From positions 1-47,221 of the forward strand of contig NZ_JAFFPU010000020.1 of assembly GCF_016919175.1 (NCBI RefSeq): 47,221 nucleotides of DNA, read 5' to 3'. This DNA comes from Leptospira ainlahdjerensis (GTDB lineage: Bacteria > Spirochaetota > Leptospiria > Leptospirales > Leptospiraceae). The notes under the pieces are model-generated. The model had not been told where the DNA came from and searched no databases. It saw only the letters and a list, made by a program, of their open reading frames with translations. The position numbers were made by a program, and so were the translations under genes. The number at the start of each line of letters is the position of its first letter. Within the stretch, counting starts at the first letter, position 1. This document shows positions 27,066 to 39,249 of this stretch, piece by piece.

Positions 27066-28649
27066 ATGTCCTCGTTTCCCTTTCTTTATCCTTTTTTTCT
27101 ACTCTATCTTCCCGTTCAATATTGGATGGGAAGCAAAGGAGTCTTCGGTTATTTGATATTCGGATCCCTAACGTTAGGAATTTTCTTATTCTGGCGTTTA
27201 AAAAATAAAAAACGGGAATCTTATAAAACAGTTCCTCCGCTTTTCTGGCTTGTTTATTGGTCCTTGATCGTATGGATCGAGGGAATCGTTTATACAAAAC
27301 AAGCGCTCGATTCGTTTTTACTTGGGGACTTCGACTATACGGCGCAGGCAAGAATGATGTTCACCGTAATTCAAGGCAATTTTTTTGAAACACAGTATTA
27401 CGGCTTCCATGAGAATGCGAATTTTCTTTCCCACCACTTGGCGCCGGCCATTTTACTTTTGTCCCCTTTCACGATCCTCTTCGGGGCCGAATTGGGATTT
27501 GGAATCGGAGTTTTTTTCTTCAGCGCGATCACACTTCCCCTTCTCTATTTTTATCTCAGGGAATCCTTTCTTACTGAAGAACTTTCTCTGTGCGCCGTCT
27601 TACTCTGGGCGGGATCTTCGAGCTTTTATCGCTTGGGGCATTCCCTCCACTTTGAGATCTTGGTTCCGTTTACCTTTCTTTTACTCCTAATCGGAATTCT
27701 AAAACAAAAACACTGGCTAACGATCGGGGGGCTTTTTTTATTCTTAGGAGTCAAAGAGGATCTGGCGATTTATCTGTGCGGGCTTTCACTCGTTTTGATT
27801 TTTATCGAAAAAGAAAAAAGGAAAGAATGGATATTCGTGTTTCTAGTTTGTCTTTTTCACTACTGGATTTTTTATCCTTACTTAAATTCATTCGTAGGAA
27901 ATTCCGCGGAAAGAAATTGGAAAGAATATTGGGGAGGCGCGGAAACAAATCCTTCACGAACGATTCTCAACTACATTCAAAATCCTGAAAGTATTCGTCA
28001 ATACGCAAAAGGTCTCAGAGATTTGAGTTTGGAATGGGGGTTTTGGAATTGGATTTCAGGCTGGATATTTCTGCCTTTTTTGGGTTTGTATTCGATCTTT
28101 CGTTTGTCCGTTCATCCTTGGGTGAGGGAAATGTACAGCTATTATATCTATCCTTTGATTCCATTCTTCATTTTAGTTCTAAAAAAAGGGGCCGAAAAAA
28201 TCCAGAGTTGGATTGAAGGAAAAAAAAGAATCCCATTCTTTCCTTTTGCTCGGGAGGAGAAACTTCTACTTCTGATCGGAATCACATTTTTCTTTTCGGT
28301 TTATAGAAACGGGAAGGACGGTCAGTATCCGATACGACTTTTTTTACAAAAAGAAAAAGTCGAAGAATTGTATATTCTTCTCGAACAAATTCCGAAAGGA
28401 AATTCGGTTTCAGCGGGCTTTCATCTTTCTCCGTTTGTTTCGTTTCGGAATTCCGTTTATCCGATCCGTGAAAATCGAGAGTTCAAAGATTGGATCGTCT
28501 TCGATCACGGATACAATTCTCCGTATCTTTCTTCGGAAAAAATCCGGGAAAGAATTCAAAAGGAAACGGAGCTGGGAAAAATCGAGATCGCCGAAAAGAC
28601 AAAACATTTTAGTCTTTATAAGAATCGAATGCGAAATTCCAACCTCTAA
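27066..28649 (+). CDS. DUF2079 family polytopic membrane protein
   Basis: A membrane protein of 527 residues with about ten to twelve helices. The segment FDYTAQARMMFTVIQGNFF, then YYGFHENANFLSHHLAPAILLLSPF, matches the DUF2079 signature (an FD...Q motif in a loop and a later H..P after the second helix), a relative of the GT-C glycosyltransferase fold. The sugar donor and acceptor are unknown. I prefer ATG 27066 to the in-frame TTG at 27051, since the first hydrophobic helix begins directly after it. It follows the acyl-CoA dehydrogenase by about 90 bases and may be transcribed with it or separately. Confidence 0.85.
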   Translation: MSSFPFLYPFFLLYLPVQYWMGSKGVFGYLIFGSLTLGIFLFWRLKNKKRESYKTVPPLFWLVYWSLIVWIEGIVYTKQALDSFLLGDFDYTAQARMMFTVIQGNFFETQYYGFHENANFLSHHLAPAILLLSPFTILFGAELGFGIGVFFFSAITLPLLYFYLRESFLTEELSLCAVLLWAGSSSFYRLGHSLHFEILVPFTFLLLLIGILKQKHWLTIGGLFLFLGVKEDLAIYLCGLSLVLIFIEKEKRKEWIFVFLVCLFHYWIFYPYLNSFVGNSAERNWKEYWGGAETNPSRTILNYIQNPESIRQYAKGLRDLSLEWGFWNWISGWIFLPFLGLYSIFRLSVHPWVREMYSYYIYPLIPFFILVLKKGAEKIQSWIEGKKRIPFFPFAREEKLLLLIGITFFFSVYRNGKDGQYPIRLFLQKEKVEELYILLEQIPKGNSVSAGFHLSPFVSFRNSVYPIRENREFKDWIVFDHGYNSPYLSSEKIRERIQKETELGKIEIAEKTKHFSLYKNRMRNSNL

Positions 28650-28769
28650 AACAAAAGCAAAACTTTTTCAGGCCGGTCAATTCTTCCGACAAACTAAATT
28701 CGTTTCGAAAAAAGCTTGAATTCAAAATTTAAGTTCGAGCCTCGGGGAAAGCGACGTTTCAGGCGATTC

Positions 28770-29669
28770 TTATTTACAATATTCTTTGAGTCTATCCTTG
28801 GAGTCTTCGTATCCGAGATCGAAAGATTTCTGAAAGTCCTTACAAGCCAAAGAAGTTTTTTTCATAGAAACATAGGCCAGTCCGCGATTGTGTAAGGCGA
28901 CGTCGTCCTTCGGATTCATCTGAAGAACCTTAGAGTATGTCGCGGCCGAGTCTGAGTATTTTTTTAAACCATATTGAGCATAGGCAACTTCGAAAAAATT
29001 ATAGGAATCTTTTTTATCGAGCGCTACCGCTTTCAAGGCGTCTTTTAATCCTTCCGAATAATCTTCTTCTCTGTTTTCACAACGCGCTTTGAACTTAAAA
29101 AGTTCAGCGTCTCGATTGTAACCCAAGTCGATCGCCGTCTGAAAGTCTTCGATCGATTGCATACAATTGTCCAGTCTCTCGTTGCAATATCCTTTGTATA
29201 AAAATGCTACCGCTTTTTTAGGATCCAATTCAGTCGCCTTTTCAAAATCGGTAAGAGCTTCAGAATACCGATCCAAATGATAAAAAGCGAGTCCTCGATT
29301 GTAATGACCGGACGTATCGTTCGGAACCTTTTCCAAATACTTCGTATATTCGTCCACTGAGTTCTGATATTCCCCCTTAGCATTGGCCTCGTAGGCCCGA
29401 TTAAAAATATCGTTCGGATCCTCTTGAGGTTCATTCGAAGGAGAGGAAGAATTGGAGGTCGAATTGGTATCCGAACTTGATTTTACTTCCTGAAGAAAAG
29501 ATTCAATCCCAAGAGCGAGTTCTTGGAAAAAGGAAGGAGAAGTAGCGATTGTCCCGGAAGGATCCACAACATCTTCGGTTTTCGGGAAGAGCAAACTTCC
29601 GATGAGAATTGCAATTCCGATAATAAAAAACCAACCGAAAAGAAACGAATCCAAAAGCTTATTTTCCAT
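28770..29669 (-). CDS. Membrane-anchored six-TPR protein
   Basis: A 299-residue protein with one N-terminal membrane helix (about 8-28), a Ser/Asn-rich linker near residues 65-82 and then six tetratricopeptide repeats from about residue 88 to the end. Each repeat has the W/Y-G-A-F-P spacing in a form such as HYNRGLAFYHLDRYSEALTDFEKATELDP. TPR arrays act as scaffolds for other proteins, here on the periplasmic or cytoplasmic face of the inner membrane. It is convergent with the DUF2079 gene. The partner is not evident from the context. Confidence 0.9.
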   Translation of the reverse strand: MENKLLDSFLFGWFFIIGIAILIGSLLFPKTEDVVDPSGTIATSPSFFQELALGIESFLQEVKSSSDTNSTSNSSSPSNEPQEDPNDIFNRAYEANAKGEYQNSVDEYTKYLEKVPNDTSGHYNRGLAFYHLDRYSEALTDFEKATELDPKKAVAFLYKGYCNERLDNCMQSIEDFQTAIDLGYNRDAELFKFKARCENREEDYSEGLKDALKAVALDKKDSYNFFEVAYAQYGLKKYSDSAATYSKVLQMNPKDDVALHNRGLAYVSMKKTSLACKDFQKSFDLGYEDSKDRLKEYCK

Positions 29670-30069
29670 CAGGCAATAGAAACTAAATTCTCCAAGAATT
29701 CAACTTTTTATTGATGAAAAATTTTGTTAAAACTGCGTCGATTTTCGGCTTTTAAAAGAAAAATAAAAACGAGTCCGATCTGCGTTCGATTCGTTTTTCC
29801 CGGATCGATTCTCATTCGGATCAACTGGAAAGCGAGAACTTTCTGTTCCGATTGTGTTTTACGTCAAAACCGCAGACTGAGAAAACATGGATATAATATA
29901 GAATAAAGACTGAAATAGACCGTCTCCGTTAAAATGCCGGAAACGAAAAAAGATAGGACCGGAACTTGGATTGATAGTCCGGAATTTTTTTCGTTTTATA
30001 GATTCTTAAAAAGAAACCGAGGAATTTTCCAAAACTCGAATATTAGAAAAACAAAGAACGAATTTAGAA
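29670..30069. other. Gap between the TPR protein and the histidine kinase
   Basis: A 400-base gap follows the histidine kinase stop and precedes the TPR gene on the same strand. It should hold the TPR promoter. A weak CCGGA/TCCGG hairpin at about 29960-29982 is followed by a T-run on the plus strand, but no plus-strand gene ends there. I see no gene. Confidence 0.45.
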
Positions 30070-33000
30070 TCAGGCCGACCCTTTCGGAAGAATAACGTGA
30101 AAGATCGTTTTCCCCGGTTCAGAACTGAGTTCGATTCTTCCATCGTGCTTTTTTACGATTCTCCGGGAGATATCCAAACCCAAACCACTTCCTTCACCCG
30201 GTCCCTTTGTCGTAAAGAAAGGATCGAAAATTTTCTCAACCATCTCCGACGGAATTCCCGGTCCGTTGTCTTCGACCGAAACTCGAACCTCTTCTTCGGA
30301 TTCAGAAATAGAAATTTTGATTTTTCCTTTGAACCTCATCGCCTGTAGCGCGTTATAGATAAGATTCGTCCAGACCTGAATCAAGTCATCCGGATAAGCT
30401 TGGATCAGTGGACGTTTCAAAAACTCAAGTTCCAATTCGACTCCGCTTTTGATCTTATTGTGATAGATCGTAAGTACGGTTTCTATGTTTTCAGCCAGAT
30501 CGATCCAAGTCTTTCCACTTGATTCTTCCGAGTCGATATGCGCGTAATTTTTGAGCGCGTAGACGATCTTTGCGGTCCGATCCACGGCTAAACGGATTGA
30601 AAGAATGTTTTTGTACGTCTGGATTTCCTCCAGAGCGAACTTAACGAGGGGGTAATCGACCGGATTTTCAAAAAGAATCTGAAATTCTTCCAACGCATGC
30701 GGAAGCCCGCTGTCCAAAAGCCGATCCGCTATATCGTGAGAATTTTCGTAACCAAGGGTTTTCAATCGTGTGCGTAACTCGTTCAAAACGCCTCTTCTGT
30801 TTTCTCTCGAAAGAATATTTTCCTTACTCTCGATTCCTCGTCTTATCATTTCAGAAAGATTAAACACAAAATTTCTATCAACCGATGAAAGCAGATGTCC
30901 TAGTTTTTCCATTCTATCAGCCGATGAATTCAGATACGCTTTCAGTTCTCCGCTCAATGCGGCAATGGCGCCTAACGGATTGTTGATTTCGTGCGCGATT
31001 CCCGCTACGAGCTGTCCAAGGGCCGCCATTTTTTCGGAAAGTATCAACTGTTCCTGGGTTTTTTGTAAATTCTCCAGAGCTTGAGCCAATTCTGAGGTTC
31101 TTACGAGGACGGCCCTTTCCAATTCTTCTTGCGCTTCCTTTCTTTCCGCGTTTAACAAAAGTTGTGTCACTTGTTCGGCGATCGTTAAGACGAATTGTTT
31201 TTCGTAACCCTTCCATTTTCTCAATTCATTTCTGTGACCCAAACATACGATACCTTTGATTTTGCCCCTTACAAAAAATGGAACGTCCAGTAACGAAACG
31301 ATTTCTAGAGGAATGCTGTAATCCTCCGCGAGCTCCGAAGTTCGAGGGTCATGAATTGCGTCGGTCGCATCCACGAATCTATCCTTTAGAATCGATTCCC
31401 TATAACGCGGGTATAACGTTAGGTTCATTCTTATTTTTTCGATATAACGTTGGTCCCTTCGATCCCAACCGGCTACTACCGACCAAACACTCAAATCGTC
31501 CTTGTCGAAAATCCAAATCGTTGCTCGATCACAATTCAGAACCTCCGCGGCCATAATCGCGATTTTTCGCGCGCCCGATTCCAAGTTTCCGGATGCAAAT
31601 TCGGAATCAGTCGCCATCTCCATAAAAGCCTGAGCGTGTAAAGCGATCTGTTTTGCCTGTTCTTCCTTTTCCCGAGTTGCGTTTTTAATCTGTGTAATAT
31701 CGCGGGTGATCGCGATCGAAGTCGGAACATTTCCTAAATTGACAAGACGTGCGGAAAATAAAGTATCTACGAGTTCGCCGTCCTTTCTTCGAAACCGGAC
31801 TTCCCGGTCTCTGACAAGCCCGTCGCGTTTCAGCTTATCGACGACCGCTTCCCTTTCTTTTATATCGCTCCAGATTCCGAGTTCGACGGCGGTTTTTCCT
31901 TTTGTTTCCTCTTTGGAATACTGCAACATCTCGGAAAAATGTTCGTTTACCTTGATATATTCTCCCGTATAAAGATTACTAAGAGTGATCGTATCCGGAT
32001 TCATCTCGAAAACCATCTCAAAAAGATCCTTACTTTCCTGCATCTTCGCGAAATATTCGTCTCTTTCTGCTTCGGTCCTTTTTTTATCAGTAACGTCTAT
32101 CAAAAGGGCGAGCAACATCGGTTTGCCGTTCCATTGAAAAACCCTATTTCCGGATAACACGTGTTTTACGGTTCCGTCCGAACTTTGTATACTTGCTTCA
32201 ATCGGTCCCGATCCGCCTTTTTCCTGTAGTTGTTTTACAAGCTCCGCACGATCAAAGGAAGTCCTCCAAATTCCCAATTCTATGGACGACTTACCGATAA
32301 TCTGTTCGCGGGAATACCCGATCAGTTCGCAATAGGATTGATTAATTTGACGATAAACCCCAGTTTCAAGATCCGAAAGCGAAACCGCGGCCGGGTTGAG
32401 TTGGAATAATTTTTCGAAAAGATCCTTACTCAATCGAAGTTCCTCATCCAAAGCCTTTCTTTCCCTTTCGGACTTCTTTTTATCGGTGATATCGGTCGCG
32501 AGTGAAATGACGTGTTTTCTTCCGTCCAATTTCGTGATTCTTGCGGAATAAAGAATCGGGATCTCGCTTCCATCGGAAGCGGTAAAGACGGATTCTAAAT
32601 TTTTTACTTCTTCGTGTTTCGAAAGAGCTTCGTAGACCTCGGCTCTAAAGTTCTCTGCGTTGTCCCATACTTTGATCTCGGGTGTGGTTTTTCCGAGAAC
32701 GTCTTCTCGTTCGAGTTTCACCATCTCCAAAAATCGTTCGTTGACGTCTACGATCCTGCGACTTTCCCAATCGGTGAGAACCAAAGAGGATGGAATGAGC
32801 TGAAATAATTTTTGAAACATTCCTTTGCTGCGTTCCAATTCTTTCGCTAGGGATTCCAATTCGATCGCATACGCCTTGATCTCCGAAATATCGTGACCGA
32901 TCGCAAGAATTTTTTTCTCTCCGAAAGAATCCAACATTCTTGCTGAAAAAAGGATCGTCCGTAGTTTTCCGTCAAGGGTCCGCATTTTTACCTCGAGGTT

Positions 33001-34047
33001 TCGAACTACACCGTCCTTTTTTAAACCGTTCAGAATTCTCTCACGATCGGACGAATCATAATAAACTCCGAGTTCGACCGGTGATTTACCGATCACTTCC
33101 TCCTTCGTTTTGCCGAGATATTCTAAAAACAGATCGTTTACAAAAAGATAAGCTCCATTCGATTTTGATAATGTGATTGCCGACGGGTTGAGACGGAATA
33201 TCTGATCTAAAATTTCCTCCTTTTCGCGGACATCGTCCAAGAGTTTTTGTTTTTCCTTTTCTTCCTTGATTCGATCGGTCATAGGAACTGTGATACTCAA
33301 AAGCGCTTTTTTACCTTTGTATTCGATCGCTTTTGCGGAGAACAACCCCCAAAACTCGATTCCGGTCGCGGTTCGAAATGGCATTTCGATTCCATCCACA
33401 AAACCGTCGCGTTTCAGGATCGAAATCACTGTTTCCCTCGCTTCTCCGGAAAACCAAAATCCGAGTTCTAAAGTGGTTTTTCCGATGATCTTTTCGATCG
33501 TAGAATCCGCCTGTTCCGCAAATTTTTGATTCACTTCCAAGATTCTTCCGGTTTCAATTTCCGTTAGAGCCATAGGAAGCGGATTGAGTAAAAAAATACT
33601 TTTGAGCGCGTCCCAGCCTTCCTTGGCTTCTAGGTAGAGTTTTTTCTGAACGGTCTCGTTCTTTTTTTGTTCGGAGATATCTCTTACAATTCCCCAAACG
33701 GCGATAGGGTTTTTAGAATCGTCCCTTATAACATAAGATTTTACGCATATAGAAACGATGCTTCCGTCCTTGCGTAAGTATTCGATTTCAAATTCTTGAG
33801 AGTAATCGGTCGCTAAGAGATATTTTTCAAAAAATCTTTTTTTATTCGCAACCCGATGATTTTGCACCGGGGACCAAAGAGTGATTTTACGGAGTTCTTC
33901 TATCGTATAACCCGTAAGGGAAAGAAAGGCGGGGTTCGCTTCTAAAAAAATTCCATCCAGATTCGCGATCGCAATTCCGTCCCGACTCGTTTCAAAGATT
34001 TGCCGAAAGAATTCGGAGTTTAAGAGATGGGAGTCGAGTGTTTCCAT
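30070..34047 (-). CDS. Six-PAS, GAF-containing hybrid-length sensor histidine kinase
   Basis: A 1325-residue soluble sensor kinase with no membrane segment. Six PAS domains occupy about residues 10-790. PAS2-PAS6 share a nearly repeated core: LNPxxxxLS, an (L/I)VN segment and a GK(T/S)xxELGxW tail, which shows expansion by tandem duplication. A GAF domain follows (about 800-965, with [14 protein letters not shown] and [14 protein letters not shown]). The kinase core has [17 protein letters not shown] with the phospho-acceptor His1019, then NALQAMR (N-box), [17 protein letters not shown] and [15 protein letters not shown] (G-boxes), and ends at residue 1325. There is no receiver domain, and no response regulator gene is adjacent, so it is an orphan kinase. 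The input could be redox, oxygen, or small ligands. Confidence 0.94.
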   Translation of the reverse strand: METLDSHLLNSEFFRQIFETSRDGIAIANLDGIFLEANPAFLSLTGYTIEELRKITLWSPVQNHRVANKKRFFEKYLLATDYSQEFEIEYLRKDGSIVSICVKSYVIRDDSKNPIAVWGIVRDISEQKKNETVQKKLYLEAKEGWDALKSIFLLNPLPMALTEIETGRILEVNQKFAEQADSTIEKIIGKTTLELGFWFSGEARETVISILKRDGFVDGIEMPFRTATGIEFWGLFSAKAIEYKGKKALLSITVPMTDRIKEEKEKQKLLDDVREKEEILDQIFRLNPSAITLSKSNGAYLFVNDLFLEYLGKTKEEVIGKSPVELGVYYDSSDRERILNGLKKDGVVRNLEVKMRTLDGKLRTILFSARMLDSFGEKKILAIGHDISEIKAYAIELESLAKELERSKGMFQKLFQLIPSSLVLTDWESRRIVDVNERFLEMVKLEREDVLGKTTPEIKVWDNAENFRAEVYEALSKHEEVKNLESVFTASDGSEIPILYSARITKLDGRKHVISLATDITDKKKSERERKALDEELRLSKDLFEKLFQLNPAAVSLSDLETGVYRQINQSYCELIGYSREQIIGKSSIELGIWRTSFDRAELVKQLQEKGGSGPIEASIQSSDGTVKHVLSGNRVFQWNGKPMLLALLIDVTDKKRTEAERDEYFAKMQESKDLFEMVFEMNPDTITLSNLYTGEYIKVNEHFSEMLQYSKEETKGKTAVELGIWSDIKEREAVVDKLKRDGLVRDREVRFRRKDGELVDTLFSARLVNLGNVPTSIAITRDITQIKNATREKEEQAKQIALHAQAFMEMATDSEFASGNLESGARKIAIMAAEVLNCDRATIWIFDKDDLSVWSVVAGWDRRDQRYIEKIRMNLTLYPRYRESILKDRFVDATDAIHDPRTSELAEDYSIPLEIVSLLDVPFFVRGKIKGIVCLGHRNELRKWKGYEKQFVLTIAEQVTQLLLNAERKEAQEELERAVLVRTSELAQALENLQKTQEQLILSEKMAALGQLVAGIAHEINNPLGAIAALSGELKAYLNSSADRMEKLGHLLSSVDRNFVFNLSEMIRRGIESKENILSRENRRGVLNELRTRLKTLGYENSHDIADRLLDSGLPHALEEFQILFENPVDYPLVKFALEEIQTYKNILSIRLAVDRTAKIVYALKNYAHIDSEESSGKTWIDLAENIETVLTIYHNKIKSGVELELEFLKRPLIQAYPDDLIQVWTNLIYNALQAMRFKGKIKISISESEEEVRVSVEDNGPGIPSEMVEKIFDPFFTTKGPGEGSGLGLDISRRIVKKHDGRIELSSEPGKTIFHVILPKGSA

Positions 34048-34186
34048 ATCGGGCTAATACTAAAAGACGGTAATTTCCGAGCAAGATCCGAAAAGGGAAA
34101 TAGCATTTTCTACTGAAATTCTGAAAATTACGAGTCCTTTTCCATCCCCGGACTAAAATCGAGTTTTGGAATGGAACTCGCAAAAC

Positions 34187-35323
34187 TTAAGGACCGGATA
34201 CACAACGATAATACCAGGCCGCGGCTTTTCCATTTCCGCCCATTAGACCATTGTTAAAAAACACCGACCAACCGTATGTTAGATTGAAACGGTCGGTGCC
34301 CGAAGCCCAATAATACTGCGAAGCGGTTCCGGGAAAAAAAGTCCCGTTGATGGAAGGATTCGAAATCGAGTAATCGACGATGCTTTGCAGCTCGTTCAGG
34401 TTTGGAAGTCTCCAACTTAACCCCGCAAGATTCAATGCCGAACAAGTGCTCAAGGCTTGTTGCCAAGTGCCTGTGCTCGCTCCGGAACTCTGCCAAATAA
34501 GACCGGTTCGATTGTCAGTAATGGTCGTGTTCCCGTTATCCGTAAAAGAAGGAGTTTGAAGGGAAGTTCCCGAAACACAACGGACGGCATAAGGCCCCGT
34601 ACCGAAGTTCATCTGATTATAAAACCCGTTGTTCATAAAAACATACCAACCCGTTGTCGCAGGACTGAGCAAATAGGGTGTGGAAGAATAAAAAGTCGTG
34701 GCCGGATTGCCCGGAAAGTTTGCGGAATCCACGCCGGTGGGATTTTCAGTATTTGCAAAGCGGGCCAATTCCAAGATAGAAGGGAGTCTCCAAGTTTTAA
34801 TTCCTGCGTAACCGTCTCCTGAGTTAAGGGAATTCAAAGCGGAACAAGCTCCGGGAGCCGTGGAAAATGTATAAGTGTTCGCGCCACCGATAGTACAAAG
34901 ATTTCCGCTCAATCCTTCGGGACAGGTTTTCCAAATCAAACCTCGGATATTGTCCAATGTCGTATAATCATTCGTATAAACCGAATGAGAAGTCGGCCCA
35001 GTATAACTGCGCGCAGAAGGAAGATTCGCAAAATCCGCATCCTGACGCGGATAGGTTGCGTCCGAACACGGGATGTTCGTAGTCGTATCGTAACAGAGTG
35101 TTTGTCCGGTATCCGAAACTTTTTCCGGAAAAAAAACGCTGCCGTTAGCAGCTGCATTGGAAACCGGTTCAATACATGCGGGCGTTTGCAAAAGGAGACA
35201 TTTCAAAATCTCGGTATCCTTCCAAGCTTGAGAATAAGGAACAGCCGGATTATAAGGTTCTTTTCCGGGATCACAGAAGCTAAAAAAGAAGAATGGAATT
35301 ATAAAAAAGGATGCCCGAAACAT
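34187..35323 (-). CDS. DUF1566 lipoprotein with two Lcl-type repeats
   Basis: A 378-residue lipoprotein with an extremely Phe-rich signal and lipobox FFSFC (Cys17). The mature part carries two DUF1566 (Lcl C-terminal) domains. The first (about 120-245) has GLIWKTCPEGLSG and WRLPSILELARF, and the second (about 265-378) has GLIWQSSGASTGTWQQAL, LSWRLPNLNELQSIVDYS and the end YYWASGTDRFNL through YYRCVSGP. These domains are common in surface-exposed leptospiral lipoproteins. It lies downstream of SufB on the same strand, with 361 bases between them, and upstream of the six-PAS kinase. Confidence 0.9.
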   Translation of the reverse strand: MFRASFFIIPFFFFSFCDPGKEPYNPAVPYSQAWKDTEILKCLLLQTPACIEPVSNAAANGSVFFPEKVSDTGQTLCYDTTTNIPCSDATYPRQDADFANLPSARSYTGPTSHSVYTNDYTTLDNIRGLIWKTCPEGLSGNLCTIGGANTYTFSTAPGACSALNSLNSGDGYAGIKTWRLPSILELARFANTENPTGVDSANFPGNPATTFYSSTPYLLSPATTGWYVFMNNGFYNQMNFGTGPYAVRCVSGTSLQTPSFTDNGNTTITDNRTGLIWQSSGASTGTWQQALSTCSALNLAGLSWRLPNLNELQSIVDYSISNPSINGTFFPGTASQYYWASGTDRFNLTYGWSVFFNNGLMGGNGKAAAWYYRCVSGP

Positions 35324-35634
35324 ACCCTCATTGTACCGAACCCGAATTCGGTTTAGTCAAGAAATTTTTTACAAAAGAGGGTTTTATAAAAAAACACTCC
35401 CAAAACACTTCCATACTTTTGACCTGCGATCGACTTGATCTGTAAAAAAAAAGAAACGACTCTGTCCGTATCTTAGAACGGGTCGGATATAAGCCAAAAT
35501 CGAAGTTCGACCTCCTAAGCAAAAGGGCTTCGGACTAAAAAACCGACTTCGATATACAGAAAAGGATCCAAAAAATGGATTTTTTCCGGGACTTGATTCT
35601 TGAATGGAAAAAGAAGGCAGGAATGGAACCGAAA
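35324..35634. other. Gap between the DUF1566 lipoprotein and SufB
   Basis: About 310 bases with no supported gene. It should hold the lipoprotein promoter close to 35323. Apart from runs of A and T, and the hairpin at its right end listed next, I see nothing to report. Confidence 0.45.
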
Positions 35635-35672
35635 CGCGTAAGAATATTCTTTTTTTATAATATTCTTACGCG
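35635..35672. terminator. Hairpin downstream of sufB
   Basis: CGCGTAAGAATATT (35635-35648) pairs exactly with AATATTCTTACGCG (35659-35672) around a T-rich loop, 13 bases after the sufB stop. The 14-bp stem is stable but lacks a T-tract on the minus-strand exit side; the run there is short. It may stop transcription or protect the mRNA end rather than act as a textbook terminator. Confidence 0.55.
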
Positions 35673-35684
35673 CAAAAAAAGGAT

Positions 35685-37100
<1,416 letters not shown>

Positions 37101-37738
37101 CTTCTTTGCCTCCGAAAGTTAGACATGAATTGCGAGCTAATTTGCGACCCATTGGAAGCAAATTACTGAGTTCCATTGCGAACTGAAACACGAATCGCGT
37201 TACACTCAAGTTCTCGAGATTCCGCTGGACCCAGAAACTTTTCCTTGTGCAGAAACTACATTTCTCAACAAGAATTGTCGGAACAACGACGTTCACTCGT
37301 GAAACTTCGCTGGCCCCACCCTGATTTTGGGTGGCGGGGTGGGTGGTGGGAGTCTCCGGAAAATTTTCTCTATCACAAAATCCTAATTTTGCAACGAAAA
37401 AGTTTCCCTTATTTTGTGGGAACTCCTACAAAATTCCACATTCAGACGATTCTCGTTTCCGCTCAACGTTAGAAACGGTTTTGTCGAAAAGAGCGTTTTT
37501 CTGAGTTTCTCTCGCGATCTCAAGAGCCGGGCCCGTTAAAACGTCGGATCGAAAACTCAAAACAAAAATTCCCCAACTCCGGGGATCTTCTTTTTGTTCG
37601 AAGAAGGAATTCTAAAAACTACTTCCTCATCCTCGCGGGACCAAAAACCCTCGAACATTCTTCCAAAATGGATGTATAAGAATGGGACTTTGGTTTCTTG
37701 ATCGCAAATTCGCGCTCTCAATCACTTAGGGACCATCA
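37101..37738. other. Long gap between sufB and the peroxiredoxin
   Basis: A gap of about 640 bases with a full unit of the structured repeat at 37255-37472. The right part of the gap (37480-37738) has no gene; it should hold nothing from the peroxiredoxin, which is transcribed toward it. The left end should carry the sufB promoter. Confidence 0.5.
37255..37472. repeat. Structured intergenic repeat, unit D
   Basis: A copy of the same composite repeat as in 4023-4520. It has a core TGTCGGAACAACGACG (37276-37291), ACTCGTGAAAC, a GC stem-loop in which CCACCC (37316-37321) pairs with GGGTGG (37329-37334), the linker CTATCACAAAATCCTAATTT at 37370, a second core TGTGGGAACTCCTACA (37415-37430), then CAGACGATTCTCGTTT and CGCTCAAC. 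All parts are in the same order as in unit A, 33 kb away. The cores differ: TGTCGG in one, TGTGGG in the other. Confidence 0.75.
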
Positions 37739-37760
37739 TCCGCAGGCAAAGGCCTGCGGA
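37739..37760 (-). terminator. Hairpin downstream of the peroxiredoxin gene
   Basis: TCCGCAGGC (37739-37747) pairs exactly with GCCTGCGGA (37752-37760) around AAAG, 10 bases after the peroxiredoxin stop. The stem is strong, but no T-run follows on the minus strand, so this is a possible terminator or mRNA-end stabiliser, not a textbook one. Confidence 0.6.
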
Positions 37761-37770
37761 CAGGAAAAAA

Positions 37771-38352
<582 letters not shown>

Positions 38353-38418
38353 TTTGTTTCTCCTTTGTGAATTTGTTTTGAAACTTTAGACCCTCCCATC
38401 CTATCCTCCCAGCCCCCG

Positions 38419-38454
<36 letters not shown>

Positions 38455-38689
38455 TTAATTCTAAAAAATTTTGGACGGAACTCCGGTGGAATTTTCCTTA
38501 AGAAGCGCCGCTGTGTGAGTTCCTACTTTTCAAAAAGCAGGAGAACGTTCCAAGGAAGTTCCTATAAATCGAGGATTGAATCCCGGGAGCCATCTCTTTT
38601 CGCGAAAAAATTGTGGGAACTCCTCCGAAACTTTCAAAAGAAAACCCGAATTCTTCTCCCTTTCCTGAACGAAGTGCAAAAGAGATTTT

Positions 38690-38705
38690 TGTGGGAACTC
38701 TCACA
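38690..38705. repeat. Repeat core palindrome, TGTGGG type
   Basis: TGTGGGAACTCTCACA is a near palindrome of the same type as the cores at 4034, 4169, 4671 and 37415. It is the best preserved of four core copies between the peroxiredoxin and the DUF1499 gene. Confidence 0.6.
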
Positions 38706-38823
38706 AAAAAAAATCAGTGAAATTCCATACTCAAGGGACAAAAAAAGTAGGAACTCACACGGAAAAAAACTCAAAACAAAAAAGACCTCGCAAAGATAAA
38801 TCAAAACGAAGCCTAATAGAAGG

Positions 38824-39249
38824 ATGGAAACAGCGCTTTTGATTCTTCTTTGTTGTACGTCGCTCGTCGGCCCCAGAACGGGAGTTTATGAAGACGAGCT
38901 CAATTATTGTTCCCCCCGACCGAACTGCGTCTCCAGTCAGAGCTCAACCTACAATCCGATTCATCATATCGACCCCTTTCATTACAGCGAAGAAAAGGAA
39001 GTAGCATTCCAAAAACTCAAGGAAAAGTTGGAAAACGCGGACCGAGTGAGCATCTTGGAGGAGAACGGAAATTATATCAAGACCCGATTTTACACAAGGG
39101 TATTTCACTTTCCCGATACCGTGGAATTCTTGTTCGAAGAAAAAACGAAAACGGTCCAAATCCGTTCCGAATCCATCCTTGGGCTTTTCGATTTTCTCGC
39201 AAATCGAAGAAGACTCAACAATCTCAGAGAGGAACTCGGCTGGGAATAA
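38824..39249 (+). CDS. DUF1499 family protein
   Basis: A 141-residue protein with a short hydrophobic N-terminus (LLILLCCTSLVG) that may be a lipoprotein signal with Cys10 or Cys11. The rest matches DUF1499: RPNCVSSQ near residue 32, an I.P segment, a mid-part with KTRFYTRVFHFPDTVEFLF, and the terminal VQIRSESILGLFDFLANRRRLNNL, which parallels the family's 'RSaSRxGysDlGvNRxRve' end. The function of the family is unknown. The ATG is fixed on the left by an in-frame stop at 38797; AAGG stands almost next to the ATG, so initiation may be weak. Confidence 0.82.
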   Translation: METALLILLCCTSLVGPRTGVYEDELNYCSPRPNCVSSQSSTYNPIHHIDPFHYSEEKEVAFQKLKEKLENADRVSILEENGNYIKTRFYTRVFHFPDTVEFLFEEKTKTVQIRSESILGLFDFLANRRRLNNLREELGWE

